Part shown: piece by piece, positions 1 to 9,140 of the stretch
Numbering within the stretch: position 1 is the first letter of the stretch
Layout: the number at the start of each line of letters is the position of its first letter
NCBI GenBank assembly: GCA_964580995.1
Contig: CAZOMV010000014.1
Span: 3,770-67,769 of the forward strand
DNA length: 64,000 nucleotides
Direction: 5' to 3'
Source: JAKJEP01 sp964580995
Lineage (GTDB): Bacteria; Planctomycetota; Phycisphaerae; Sedimentisphaerales; SM23-30
Translations under genes and position numbers: made by a program
The notes under the pieces: model-generated
What the model saw: the letters and a program-made list of their open reading frames with translations, nothing else
Databases searched by the model: none
Told to the model about the DNA's origin: nothing

Positions 1-341
1 GGCTGTTTGTTTTCAGCCTGACGGCCAAGCCGGAAGATGCGCAAGTCATTATCAACCCGGAACTAAAGAACTTTCAGGGGTACGTTGACACGGAAGAGGG
101 GTGCCTGTCCATCCCCGATGTCCGGGCCAAAGTCCGCCGGCCTGCCGCTTGTACCGTAACGGCGATAGACCTGGATGGTAATGAATTTGTTATGGATGCG
201 GTAGATCTGGCGGCCACGGTGGTTCAGCATGAAACGGATCATCTTGATGGAAAACTATTTATAGACCGGCTGTCCACCATTTCCCGCTTTGCCTGCCGTC
301 GAACGATCCGTCAGCTCGAACAGGAATTCGAGGACCGTTAA
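1..341 (+). CDS. def: Peptide deformylase, C-terminal part (5' end outside window)
   Basis: Open from the window edge in frame 3 to TAA at 339-341, giving about 112 residues. It removes the formyl group from the N-terminal methionine of new proteins in the cytoplasm. Two family motifs are visible: EGCLS (in TEEGCLSIPD), whose Cys is a metal ligand, and QHETDHLDG, whose two His are metal ligands and whose Glu is the catalytic base. The N-terminal motif (GLAAPQ type) lies before the window. The tail after the HExxH helix is ordinary for the family. A sigma70-like promoter follows in the gap, so the next gene need not be cotranscribed. Confidence 0.95.
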   Translation, partial: LFVFSLTAKPEDAQVIINPELKNFQGYVDTEEGCLSIPDVRAKVRRPAACTVTAIDLDGNEFVMDAVDLAATVVQHETDHLDGKLFIDRLSTISRFACRRTIRQLEQEFEDR

Positions 342-375
342 AACCGGCAAAATAACTACTTAGGCAACAATCTGC

Positions 376-404
376 TTGACCAATTCCGCTAAAAATTCTA
401 TAGT
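376..404 (+). promoter_or_regulatory. Sigma70-type promoter for the lipoprotein gene
   Basis: TTGACC at 376-381 and TATAGT at 399-404 are separated by exactly 17 bp, with an expected start near 411. It lies between def and the lipoprotein gene and leaves a short leader of about 33 nt. Confidence 0.6.
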
Positions 405-443
405 TAACTCCGGATCTGAATCATTTTAGGACTCGTGTTAATT

Positions 444-1034
444 ATGGATATACAGTCTGGCCTTTTTAAAATTTTGCTGACCACCCTGCTAGGGGGTGCC
501 CTTTTTGGGGCTGGTTGTGCGACGCCCTCTGCCCCCGTGCCGACCGAACCTCGGATTATTCAAGGTGATCCCCATGTTATCTGGAAGGCAGGCCAGGATG
601 AATTAACCAGTCGGGGTTATCCCCTGGACCGGGTGGACCGGCGGACGGGGGTGATTGAGACCTTTCCGATAACCAGCAAGCAATGGTTTGAGTTCTGGCG
701 GAACGATGTGGTGGGGGATGAGGCGCTGGCTGAGGCCAGCCTGCAAACCATTCGGCGGCAGGTGAAATTGCAGGTTACCCAGGTGGAGCCGGACCAGCTT
801 CGGCTGGAGTGCCTGGTACTGGTGGAGAAATATGATTCCAGCCAGGAAATCTACCCCAGCCAAACCCGGACCTATAATGTTTTGGGAAATGTAACGGGAC
901 GGATTCCTCTTTTGAGTTCTTCCGAAAAGCGCAAAGATAAGCCGGAGGAATGGATCCGCCTGGGCGAGGATCCGGAATTACAGAAGACGATTTTGGATTC
1001 GATTGTCCGGAGGGTGGAAAAAAGCCAATTATAA
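444..1034 (+). CDS. Putative lipoprotein of unknown function
   Basis: A 196-residue protein with a hydrophobic N-terminal segment followed by a lipobox-like GAGC and then A/P/S-rich residues, so probably a lipidated envelope protein. The mature part begins with a short Pro-rich linker and then a compact alpha/beta-looking region; I recognise no family. An in-frame GTG at 435 is an alternative start. AGGA at 428-431 lies 12 nt before the ATG and only 3 nt before the GTG, so the start is uncertain. It is followed after 58 nt by the ROK kinase gene. Confidence 0.75.
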   Translation: MDIQSGLFKILLTTLLGGALFGAGCATPSAPVPTEPRIIQGDPHVIWKAGQDELTSRGYPLDRVDRRTGVIETFPITSKQWFEFWRNDVVGDEALAEASLQTIRRQVKLQVTQVEPDQLRLECLVLVEKYDSSQEIYPSQTRTYNVLGNVTGRIPLLSSSEKRKDKPEEWIRLGEDPELQKTILDSIVRRVEKSQL

Positions 1035-1092
1035 ACGGAAATCCGTACTAGAAATGAATTACCACTTGCCCGGCGGGGGTAAAAGGAGAATT

Positions 1093-2082
1093 ATGAGTCA
1101 GTATTATGTAGGAATCGACCTGGGCGGCACGAATATCAAGATCGGATTGCTGGATGAGCGGGGGCAAATCATCGCACAGGATGATGAACCGACCCATGTG
1201 GAGCTGGGGCCGGATTCGGTGGTGGAACGAACGGTCCGCCGCATTGAGCAGTTGGTTCAAAAGACCGGTCTGGCCCGGCGGGATCTGCGGGCCGGCGGTA
1301 TGTGTTCGCCGGGGCCACTGCTGCTGGAGGAAGGGAAGATTATCCGGGCCTGCAATCTGCCCGGCTTCGATCAATTTAATTTTCGGGCGAAATTTTCGCG
1401 TGCGTTGAACCTGCCCATGATTATGGAACACGATGCGGCGGCGGCCTGCTGGGGGGAATACTGGTGCGGGGCAGGGCAGGGGACGAAAAATATTGTACTT
1501 TTCACCCTCGGCACGGGGATCGGCGGGGGTGTGATCTACGGCGGGGAGGTGTTCCGGGCCGGGGGGGGCAATCATCCGGAACTGGGGCATATGATTATCA
1601 AGCTGGGCGGCCGGCAGTGTACCTGCGGGCAGCGGGGGTGTTTGGAAACGTATGCCTCCGCAACCCATACGGCGGCCCGTGCCCAGGATGCCTTAAAGGA
1701 GGGACGGGAATCGTCTCTCCAGCCGATCTTTAAAAAGCAGGGCAGCGTCTCCTGCAAGGATGTTTTTGACCATGCCAAGGCCGGGGATCCGCTGGCCGAC
1801 GAAATTGTGGACGGCACCGCCGAGGCGCTGGCCCAGGCCTGTATTATTATGCTGCATAGTATCGAGCCGCAGCGGGTCATTCTGATGGGCGGGATGGTCA
1901 AAGCCGGCGAGATGCTGGCGGAGCGGGTGCGAAAATTCTATCAGGGCATGCTCTGGTTCCTCAAAGAGGAGACCATGGAAATCTGTCTGGCCAAACTCGG
2001 TTCCGACGCCGGCTTCATCGGCGCCGCCGGCATCGCCATGCACGACGCCCAGCATCATCGTCTCCGCCCGATCGGGACGTAA
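1093..2082 (+). CDS. ROK-family sugar kinase, glucokinase-like
   Basis: A 329-residue cytoplasmic kinase that phosphorylates a hexose, probably glucose, with ATP. The N-terminus has the phosphate-1 motif GIDLGGTN (residues 7-14). Asp114 in MEHDAAAA is the expected catalytic base. The ROK zinc motif C176-T-C178-G-x-x-G-C183-L-E185 is intact, as is the preceding NHPELGH. The ATG at 1093 is chosen over an upstream in-frame start because AAAAGGAG lies just before it and the glycine-rich motif then sits at the usual distance from the N-terminus. Substrate specificity (glucose, fructose, N-acetylhexosamine) cannot be told from sequence alone. Confidence 0.9.
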   Translation: MSQYYVGIDLGGTNIKIGLLDERGQIIAQDDEPTHVELGPDSVVERTVRRIEQLVQKTGLARRDLRAGGMCSPGPLLLEEGKIIRACNLPGFDQFNFRAKFSRALNLPMIMEHDAAAACWGEYWCGAGQGTKNIVLFTLGTGIGGGVIYGGEVFRAGGGNHPELGHMIIKLGGRQCTCGQRGCLETYASATHTAARAQDALKEGRESSLQPIFKKQGSVSCKDVFDHAKAGDPLADEIVDGTAEALAQACIIMLHSIEPQRVILMGGMVKAGEMLAERVRKFYQGMLWFLKEETMEICLAKLGSDAGFIGAAGIAMHDAQHHRLRPIGT

Positions 2083-2142
2083 AAAAAGAATAAAAAATGG
2101 CAGAAAAACACAGTTGAGAGAGAAGAAGCAATATTTTGCTTT

Positions 2143-3834
2143 TTACTCTTCCGACGGCAGTTCAGCGATTTTGATGTTGTCGTATTGGAGGAGGGTGCCC
2201 ATGGCGCGGTAGGCGTCGATGATGGCGACATTGTATTCGGTGACGGCCTGGATGGCGGTGACTTCGCGGGCGGCCAGCCGCTCGATGGCGTTCAGCTTGC
2301 GGTCCAGGAAATCGGCGGTAATCGTCGCTTCGGCATCTTCCCGGACCAGATATTCGTTTACCACCGCCGCTTCCGCCTGGGCGGCTTTGAGCGAAGCGTG
2401 AATTTTATCATACGTATAGTCCAGCGTATTCAGGGAAATGCTCACATCGGCCAGAATCTGTTCCCGGTAACTGTCCAGCCGCAGCTTTTCCTGTTTTTCC
2501 TTATGGAGGGATTTGGTCAGGGCGGCCTGGGCCTCGCGATTGCCGCCCAGCGGGATTTCAAAACTCAAACCCACCCGGTAGCTGATCGTGTCGTTTTGCC
2601 ACTGCTGATCCCACGCCGAACCGTAGCCCTGTTCGCCGCCGGAAATATCCTGCTGGCCTACCAAATCCAGCCGGGGCAGCAACTGATTTTTGGCGACATC
2701 GACGGCGATCCCCGCGGTATCGATTTGTAATTTTTGCGAAATAATTTCCGGACGGGTTTGCAGGGCAATCTGCAGGGCCTCGGCATGATCGAGGGTGTGG
2801 CTTTGGATCGACGGCAGATCGTCCGTGATGATTTCCCATTTTTCATCGAGCGGCAGATTCGGGTCGTTCAGACTGGCCAGCAGCCGATCCTGACTCTGCA
2901 AGACCGAGTTGCGGGTTGCAATCACATTCGCCCGGGCCTGTTCAATCAGCGAAAGATTCCGGGCGATAATCCCGCTGGTGGCGTCCAGTGTTTTCCGGGC
3001 GTCCAGCTTCTTATAGGCATCCTCGGCGTTTTGCAGCAGGTTTTGATAGACTTTCACCTGCTGGCGGTAAAAGGCCAGCCGCCAGAAATTGCTTTCTACC
3101 TCCGCGGCCGTCTGGATCATTCGCATTTGGAATTGCTGCTGGCTGATTCGATAATTATTGCGTGCGGCATTGATCGAAGACAGGTTCAAATCGATCCCGA
3201 AATCGCGCAGCAAAGGCTGTCGCAAGGTCATTTCCAGGGTATATTCATAATAGGGGTTGTAATACAGGCCGGACTCGCTGGAGCGGTACCGCCGCAAAAG
3301 CTCGGCCATCTCCACCGTGGCACCGGTGGGAAGTCTTTTTCTCAGGCCCAGCGAATAATTATAATCCCGGCTTTGGAAAAAGGGTGTGGTGGGTTCGGTT
3401 ATGTAGGTAATGCCGGAAGGGGTGGTAATGGTCTTCACCGTGGTGGCGGCGGAATCCATATTGGTTTTGTCATTGATATCAAACTGGCTGGAACCGAAAA
3501 GCACCGCGTCAAAGGCCGCTTCCGCCTGCACCACATCGCTGAGGCTGATGGCCGGTTCGTGGCTGCCAATTTTGACATCCAGATTATTCGCGATGGCCCG
3601 TTGAATGCAATCGTTCAGGGGCAGGTGAATTTCTTTGCGCGGCTCGTCGGAAAAAATCCGTTCTTTCTGCTGCCAGTATTTGTGAATAACGTCTGCCTGG
3701 GCAAACGGATCCTCCCAGGCACCGGTTTCTGCCGTTCCATCTGAAAGTCCGATGGATAGCAGAAGGAACAGTCCCGGCAGTAAATAACCAAGTAGGAACC
3801 GGCTATGGGTATATTTCAGCATACAGTGTTGCAT
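2143..3834 (-). CDS. TolC-like outer membrane efflux protein
   Basis: A 563-residue protein with an N-terminal signal sequence (hydrophobic LLGYLLPGLFLLLSIGLS) and two long helical/coiled-coil halves, the layout of outer membrane efflux proteins (OEP family) that trimerise into a channel. Long Gln/Ala/Leu-rich helices around residues 210-330 and 400-520 and beta-type stretches such as LRQPLLRDFGID support this. The second ATG, at 3822, is an alternative start because AAAGGA lies directly against the first ATG. It lies 51 nt downstream of the cyclophilin gene on the same strand, so the two are probably cotranscribed. No periplasmic adaptor or inner-membrane pump is in the window. Confidence 0.85.
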   Translation of the reverse strand: MQHCMLKYTHSRFLLGYLLPGLFLLLSIGLSDGTAETGAWEDPFAQADVIHKYWQQKERIFSDEPRKEIHLPLNDCIQRAIANNLDVKIGSHEPAISLSDVVQAEAAFDAVLFGSSQFDINDKTNMDSAATTVKTITTPSGITYITEPTTPFFQSRDYNYSLGLRKRLPTGATVEMAELLRRYRSSESGLYYNPYYEYTLEMTLRQPLLRDFGIDLNLSSINAARNNYRISQQQFQMRMIQTAAEVESNFWRLAFYRQQVKVYQNLLQNAEDAYKKLDARKTLDATSGIIARNLSLIEQARANVIATRNSVLQSQDRLLASLNDPNLPLDEKWEIITDDLPSIQSHTLDHAEALQIALQTRPEIISQKLQIDTAGIAVDVAKNQLLPRLDLVGQQDISGGEQGYGSAWDQQWQNDTISYRVGLSFEIPLGGNREAQAALTKSLHKEKQEKLRLDSYREQILADVSISLNTLDYTYDKIHASLKAAQAEAAVVNEYLVREDAEATITADFLDRKLNAIERLAAREVTAIQAVTEYNVAIIDAYRAMGTLLQYDNIKIAELPSEE

Positions 3835-3885
3835 TCCTTTCGCGTTTTTTAATCTGGCCTCCGAGCGGAAAAACAGAGTGTCCGA

Positions 3886-5382
3886 TTACGAGGGAGCCGC
3901 TACGCTCACCGTTTCTTCAAAATAAGTATCTGTGGTGGTCAAAAACTTAATGGTAAAATCCTGGGTAGGGGCACTGAGGCTGGTTTTTTTGATATAAATT
4001 ACATAGGTCAGTTTGTCCAGATCGAAGATGGCCTTATACAGTCCCGAACTGAAATTATCGTGCTTATAATAGTAAAGCTGCCGGTTATTTTTCTTGACCA
4101 GCAGTCCCTCCGCAATGGTAAAGGACTTCGTTCCCCATTTTATGGTAACTTCTTTTCCGGCCAGATTCGGATCGCTGACTTCCGTAGCGATGGACCCGGA
4201 GATGGTTAAGGAGTATGTATAGGACGAAGAACTCGCTAAGTACTTTTTGACAAACCGGTAGGTTTTGACTTGCAGGGAATCGACATGTCCCTGGGCCAGG
4301 AGGATGGGAATCGCTTTGCGGCCGTTTATAATGTCTTCGTCCGCGGCGCCCAGCCCGAAATAGTCTCCAAATTCCAATTGCATAATAACGGAGTCTTTCA
4401 GGCCGCTCAAATCCACCTCTTTCAACTGTAATTCGAAAGTATGCTTGTCCAGGTTCAATTTCAGCAACTGGATCCCCGGTTCCGCACTGGTAAATTTATA
4501 GGCCGTCTTTCCGGCGGGGAAGGCCGCGTTGGCAATGGTCTTTTCTACCAATATGGAACCATCCGGAAGGACCAGCCGAATCCGAATCGTGGCCGGTTCG
4601 TACCATTGATTGGGATCCACGCTATTGGGTTCGAATGTTCCTTTGAAGGTAAAGGAATCGGATGCGGTACTTCGGTCTTTACCGGCCTCGACGGTGGCTT
4701 TGGTAAACGTTATCGGATTGTATTCGGTCGCCTGTTCGATGAGCACCGGGGTTACTGGAACATTCTCCAGCTTGTAGGTATCGCTGGAACTGTGTATGGT
4801 TTTGGTTGTAAACGCGGCAATGGCGTCCACCACATCCATGCCGCTGATGACCTCGCCGAAGACGCAGTAGCCCACTTTATCCGTTGCTGTCGCGCGATCC
4901 AGGGTAGTATTGGCCTTCAAATTAATAAAAAACTGCGAATTGGCCGAATTGGGGTCCGTTTTTCGGGCCATGGCGACCGTGCCCCGCACATTTTTCAGCC
5001 CGTTGGTGCTTTCGTTGATAATCGATTCGCCGGGTTCATGGTAAAAGTACGGGTCCAGCGTCCAGTTGGGGTCTTTAAAATAATTCGGGTCCTCGCTGCC
5101 GAGATTCGGGTCGTTCAGGTCGGCATCATAGGCCCCGGCCTGAATGACAAAGTCCTTTACCACCCGGTGAAAGATCAGATTGTCATAAAAGCCGCTGTTG
5201 ACATACTCCAGAAAATTGGCAACGGTGACTGGGGCCTTGGTGTCATACAATTCGATGGTGATGATTCCGTAGCTGGTTTCGAGCTGGACAATGGAATTTG
5301 CCGCGGACTCTGTCGCCGAACAAACGGCTGCCGCGGTTGCCAGCAGCAGGGGGATGAATAGACAGCATAACCTTTTCTTCAT
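3886..5382 (-). CDS. Secreted cyclophilin-type peptidyl-prolyl isomerase with C-terminal extension
   Basis: A 498-residue protein. A signal peptide (residues 1-23) is followed by a cyclophilin domain (about 29-215) with FHRVVKDFVIQAG, GTVAMARK, ANSQFFINL and FGEVISGMDVVD in the normal order. It should catalyse cis-trans isomerisation of prolyl bonds in the periplasm or outside the cell. The roughly 280 residues after the domain are beta-rich, contain repeated F-x-F/K-G strand patterns, and match no family I know. The start is supported by GGAG seven nt upstream and by a consensus promoter at 5426-5453. Confidence 0.85.
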   Translation of the reverse strand: MKKRLCCLFIPLLLATAAAVCSATESAANSIVQLETSYGIITIELYDTKAPVTVANFLEYVNSGFYDNLIFHRVVKDFVIQAGAYDADLNDPNLGSEDPNYFKDPNWTLDPYFYHEPGESIINESTNGLKNVRGTVAMARKTDPNSANSQFFINLKANTTLDRATATDKVGYCVFGEVISGMDVVDAIAAFTTKTIHSSSDTYKLENVPVTPVLIEQATEYNPITFTKATVEAGKDRSTASDSFTFKGTFEPNSVDPNQWYEPATIRIRLVLPDGSILVEKTIANAAFPAGKTAYKFTSAEPGIQLLKLNLDKHTFELQLKEVDLSGLKDSVIMQLEFGDYFGLGAADEDIINGRKAIPILLAQGHVDSLQVKTYRFVKKYLASSSSYTYSLTISGSIATEVSDPNLAGKEVTIKWGTKSFTIAEGLLVKKNNRQLYYYKHDNFSSGLYKAIFDLDKLTYVIYIKKTSLSAPTQDFTIKFLTTTDTYFEETVSVAAPS

Positions 5383-5425
5383 TATAAACTCCAGTCAGGC
5401 TTTGTTGGATGTAAAACGTCAGGAC

Positions 5426-5453
5426 ATTATAAGGCATTTGCCGACCCTGTCAA
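5426..5453 (-). promoter_or_regulatory. Consensus sigma70-type promoter for cyclophilin-tolC pair
   Basis: On the minus strand TTGACA (5453-5448) and TATAAT (5431-5426) are both perfect consensus hexamers with a 16-bp spacer. Transcription should start near 5419, giving a leader of about 37 nt. Confidence 0.75.
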
Positions 5454-5640
5454 CGCCGCATCCGATAAGATAGGGAAAAACCAACTTTACAGGCTTTAAC
5501 CTGGGTAAGTTCCCGCCTGATAAAGAACAGAAATTTTGCAAAATGGAGGTCAGGCACTAGTAAACGAGGCTCTGCCGGCGGCATAAAGCGATAAATCCAA
5601 AACACTTATATCAACCATAAGCATCGTTTCCACCAATTAA

Positions 5641-5729
5641 TTTGGAGTTGATCCTTTTTTTTTCTTTCCGAGCGCTAACGTGATATTACCTCTATACTTA
5701 TGAAATTATTTTTCGGAATCAACTCCAAA
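5641..5729. repeat. 89-bp element bounded by a perfect 12-bp inverted repeat
   Basis: TTTGGAGTTGAT at 5641-5652 and ATCAACTCCAAA at 5718-5729 are perfect reverse complements separated by 65 A/T-rich bases. It lies in the 645-bp gap between the cyclophilin and glycosidase genes. It could be a long stem-loop or a small MITE-like remnant. Apart from this and the two flanking promoters nothing else was recognised in this gap. Confidence 0.45.
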
Positions 5730-5905
5730 AAAGTTAATGAAAATGAAGCCAATCTTCCTCCTCTGCGAGGCGGGGATATATCGCATGGAAAGCCGCCGGC
5801 AGAATCCAAAAGGGCAGGTTCAGAATGAATCGTTAAATGAGAAACCGAGCTTGCGGTGTGAGAAGGGGACTCTTGTCCCCAGCAAGGACTGCCGGGAATT
5901 TGGGC

Positions 5906-5934
5906 TTGACAAACCGGCACTCGAAAATTATAAT
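5906..5934 (+). promoter_or_regulatory. Perfect sigma70 promoter upstream of the phosphodiester glycosidase gene
   Basis: TTGACA at 5906-5911, a 17-bp spacer and TATAAT at 5929-5934. The start should be near 5941. The promoter lies inside the longest possible upstream extension of the next ORF, which argues for the GTG start at 6028. Confidence 0.8.
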
Positions 5935-6027
5935 GTATTGATAGTATGGCGTTTAATTGAATCATTCCTTTTGTGGTTACCTGCTGTCATTGGGGAATCC
6001 CGATGTGGGAACCAGGAGGATTTGCCG

Positions 6028-7533
6028 GTGACAACAAAGAGCAGGCTGCGGAATTGGATTGTTTCTCTGATCGTCTTTTCTTTTTGTGCCCTCCCGGTTC
6101 AGGGGAAGATCACCATCGGGGCCTGGGAACCCCTTTTTAAGGGAATCGAGCATGCCCAGGGGTCGGCGGACGAAGCGGAAGTGCGTTTGCAGAAAGTCAA
6201 TGCCCTGCGGGTGGACCTGACCGATCCGGATATTTCGTTCATCGCCACCGGTTCCAACGGCGATTTATCGGGCGAAACGACCCGCCAGACCGGCAGTCAA
6301 TTTGTCACCTCGTATGGCGTGCAGGCCGCCGTGAACGCCCACTTTTACAGCAGTGCGGGCAGCGGGCAGGCGGATTTGCTGGGGCTTTGTGTCAGTGAAG
6401 GGCAAGTGGTTTCGTCTCCCAACGGGAATATGGCTTTGTTAATCACCCAGCAGAATAGTGTTCGTTTTGAAACGGCCGCTGCCGGAATGAATTTGACGGG
6501 TGTGTGGACCGCCATCGAAACCTGGCCCTATATCCTGGGAAATGGCGTTTCGTATGGTTCCGATGACGATGTGCACCCGCGTTCCGCCGTCGGGATTTCC
6601 CAGAATAACCGGTATTTGATTCTGATCACCATCGACGGCCGGCAGACCGGATACAGCGCAGGGGCGACCCTGAACGAAACGGCACAGTGGCTGATGCGTT
6701 TTGGCGCCTACAACGGCCTGAACCTGGATGGTGGCGGTTCCACGCATATGTGGGTCTCCGACGGCGCCGGCGGCGCGGCCGTCCTGAACAGCCCTTCGGA
6801 AAACCGCTCCGTCGGAAGCCACCTGGGGATCTATGCGGCCCCGCTGCCTCCTGCCCCTTATTTTGTCTATGCCGACTTCGAAGGCGGCCTGGAGGGTCCG
6901 TTTTATCAGACCCTGGGCTATTCCGGCAGCACCACCGGGATCGACGAGGCGGCTTCTACCGCCGAACCGGTCAGCACGGAACATGCGGCGGGCGCCTGGT
7001 CCCAGAAACTGACGGTGGTCGATGACCCGGCCATAAGCGGCGGCTGGAAGGTCCGCCATCTGAGCGCCACGGCCTCCCGTTCGGGCAATACCATCCGCCC
7101 GACCACCGGCTGGGTCGGCTTTTGGGCCAAAACCTCCGCCGCCGGTGTGGATGTAACCCTGGCCATCGACAACACCAGCAATGTCACCGCCGACCTGGGC
7201 GTTCGGCAGGCCATGCCGGCGGATGGCAAATGGCACCTGTATCAATGGCACCTGGAAAATGACGACCACTGGGAGGGCTGGTATAACGGGGATGGAATCA
7301 TCGACACCCCGGATTTCACCCTGGACTCCCTCCAGTTTTTCGGTCCGGATACGGATGCGATTATTTATATCGATACCGTCAGCCACAACAGCGGGGATTC
7401 GCTCGGCTGTTTTGAAGAGATGGCGGGCGACCTGAACGAAGACTGCCGGACGGATATCGAAGACCTGGTGTTATTTGCCCAGAACTGGCTTGCCTGCAAT
7501 GATCCGGGCAATGCCCGGTGTTTTACTCCTTGA
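6028..7533 (+). CDS. Secreted phosphodiester glycosidase (NAGPA-like) with dockerin-like tail
   Basis: About 501 residues. A signal peptide (LIVFSFCALPVQG) is followed by a NAGPA/phosphodiester glycosidase domain (about 55-280) with AAVNAHFY, RSAVGI and NLDGGGSTHMWV, motifs of the family that uncovers N-acetylglucosamine phosphodiesters. A beta-sandwich-like region (about 290-460) follows. The C-terminus is the dockerin-like module GDLNEDCRTDIEDL...NWLACNDP. GTG at 6028 is chosen because AGGAGG lies 8 nt upstream, a signal peptide follows at once and a consensus promoter lies 94 nt upstream. The substrate is unknown; an exported role in polysaccharide or teichoic-acid-like phosphodiester cleavage is an inference. 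Confidence 0.85.
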   Translation: MTTKSRLRNWIVSLIVFSFCALPVQGKITIGAWEPLFKGIEHAQGSADEAEVRLQKVNALRVDLTDPDISFIATGSNGDLSGETTRQTGSQFVTSYGVQAAVNAHFYSSAGSGQADLLGLCVSEGQVVSSPNGNMALLITQQNSVRFETAAAGMNLTGVWTAIETWPYILGNGVSYGSDDDVHPRSAVGISQNNRYLILITIDGRQTGYSAGATLNETAQWLMRFGAYNGLNLDGGGSTHMWVSDGAGGAAVLNSPSENRSVGSHLGIYAAPLPPAPYFVYADFEGGLEGPFYQTLGYSGSTTGIDEAASTAEPVSTEHAAGAWSQKLTVVDDPAISGGWKVRHLSATASRSGNTIRPTTGWVGFWAKTSAAGVDVTLAIDNTSNVTADLGVRQAMPADGKWHLYQWHLENDDHWEGWYNGDGIIDTPDFTLDSLQFFGPDTDAIIYIDTVSHNSGDSLGCFEEMAGDLNEDCRTDIEDLVLFAQNWLACNDPGNARCFTP

Positions 7534-7594
7534 TGAGCAACAGAATGAAAATTCCGATTCTCGCACAGGCGGACCGGGAAAACCGTTCCGGTTC

Positions 7595-8950
7595 CTATAG
7601 TGACCGGAACCGCTGGCAGATATTGTCAATATGGTCCAGCCCCAGCCAGAGTTCCAGAAACAGATTCTCCACCGCGTATTTATGTTCCGTCTGGCCGGGC
7701 AGATTCTGGCATTTCGGCCGGCTGACCTGATCCACCAGCAACGGAATCAGCGGTTCGGGCAGATTCTGGGCGGCGAACGTCTCCGCTTGCAAAAGATCCT
7801 CGCGAACCGGCAGGAGGCTGGAGATTTTGGTTAACATCCTCTGGGTGTTGATGCTGATCAGATTGATGAGAAAATCCTGTACGGATTGCGGGTTCTCCAT
7901 CCCGGGCATCACCACCGCCATCAAACCGCCGGTTAACAGGGTATCGGCCGGCGGGTTGGGTAAAAGACCCACGTGCAGAGCATGCCCCAGGCTTTGCTGG
8001 TAGAGTTGATACTGGTCGTATCCGTCCAGGGCCATCGCGCAGCGATGCTGGGCAAAGAGATTGATTTGTTCCACCTTTGCCAGAATGGGGGATACCTTCA
8101 ACGTATGAAGCAGGTCGGACATCAACCGCAGCGCCGGCTCAAAAACGGCCGTATCCTGCGCATGGATGTGCCCGTTCTTTTGATAGAGATCGATGCCCCG
8201 ATGCGCCATAATGGCAGCGAGATGTTCAAACACCGGCCGGAACTGGAACCCGTAATTCCCGCCGAAGGTTAATCGCTGCGCGAGGTTCTGGAAATAGCCC
8301 CAGCCCCAGTTCGGTTCCGGCATGGCGATCTGGGCATCACGGAACCGGGCTTCATTCAGGTATAACAGCATAGGCCAAAAGGCCAGCGGAACCCCTGACA
8401 GGGATCCCTCTTCCGTGCACAGATTCAACAGCGCCGCGGGAATCCGGGCTTCCTGGACCAACGCCGGCGGCAGGGGGGTATAGTAACTCTTTTGATGGCG
8501 GAAACAATGGGCGTATTCCAGACCGCAGATCATCAAGTCCACCGCCGAGGTGGTTTGCGAGATCAGCCGCTGGATCGAGTCACCCTGCTGCAGGTCGAAC
8601 AATTGTAACTGGCTGCGGGGCGGCAGAATATGCATCTCACTGAACCGGTGAAACAAATTCATGATATGCGGGCTGCTGCAGGCGATGCGCAGTGAGGGCG
8701 TAATATCCCTGCGTATGGTGACAATCGCGCTGCGCCGTTCCCGGCGTGAAATCAAACCCGTTTGCTCCAGATGCTGCAAAGCCGTCCGGACCGTAGCCCT
8801 GGATGCCTGGAAACGGCGGGCGATTTGCCGTTCAGATGGTAATTTTTCCCCAGGTTTCAGCTTCCCGTTGCGAACCTGACCGGATAATTCTTCTGCAATA
8901 CGCCGGTGCATCGGCACATCCTGGACATCGATAGGAGCGGAGTCATTCAT
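7595..8950 (-). CDS. GntR-family regulator with C-terminal solute-binding-protein-like domain
   Basis: A 451-residue protein. Residues about 13-82 form a GntR winged helix (LKPGEKLPSERQIARRF ... TVRTALQHLEQTGLI). The rest, about 90-450, looks like a type-1 extracellular solute-binding protein fold (repeated small-hydrophobic strands, YTPLPPALV, a tryptophan-rich WGWGYFQNLAQR stretch) rather than FCD, UTRA or aminotransferase. It is cytoplasmic because it lacks a signal peptide, so the binding fold probably senses a small sugar. GGGGGAG lies 7 nt before the start. A palindrome just upstream suggests autoregulation. Its nearest genes are the divergent fmdB-type gene and the convergent glycosidase gene. 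Confidence 0.8.
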   Translation of the reverse strand: MNDSAPIDVQDVPMHRRIAEELSGQVRNGKLKPGEKLPSERQIARRFQASRATVRTALQHLEQTGLISRRERRSAIVTIRRDITPSLRIACSSPHIMNLFHRFSEMHILPPRSQLQLFDLQQGDSIQRLISQTTSAVDLMICGLEYAHCFRHQKSYYTPLPPALVQEARIPAALLNLCTEEGSLSGVPLAFWPMLLYLNEARFRDAQIAMPEPNWGWGYFQNLAQRLTFGGNYGFQFRPVFEHLAAIMAHRGIDLYQKNGHIHAQDTAVFEPALRLMSDLLHTLKVSPILAKVEQINLFAQHRCAMALDGYDQYQLYQQSLGHALHVGLLPNPPADTLLTGGLMAVVMPGMENPQSVQDFLINLISINTQRMLTKISSLLPVREDLLQAETFAAQNLPEPLIPLLVDQVSRPKCQNLPGQTEHKYAVENLFLELWLGLDHIDNICQRFRSL

Positions 8951-8962
8951 GATAAGTCTCCC

Positions 8963-8979
8963 CCTGGTACATAACCAGG
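8963..8979. promoter_or_regulatory. Operator-like palindrome upstream of the GntR gene
   Basis: CCTGGT-ACATA-ACCAGG is a perfect 6-bp inverted repeat with a 5-bp centre, 13 bp before the start codon of the GntR gene. Size and spacing suit a dimeric GntR operator. Confidence 0.45.
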
Positions 8980-9140
8980 TGTTTGTTAAAACCTTTCTTT
9001 AACCTCATTTGTTTCTTGAAAAGGGCTTCTGCTACAAGCCCAACTACTCACGAAATGAATCTGCGTATTCATCTTTCATTATACACCTGGGCGCGGAAAA
9101 AATCAAATAAATATTTTATATCTCTTCTTTGATGGAAACA

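Noticed and set aside
2734..3744. A 336-codon plus-strand ORF
   Set aside because: Antisense to the TolC-like gene; no ribosome site or family pattern.
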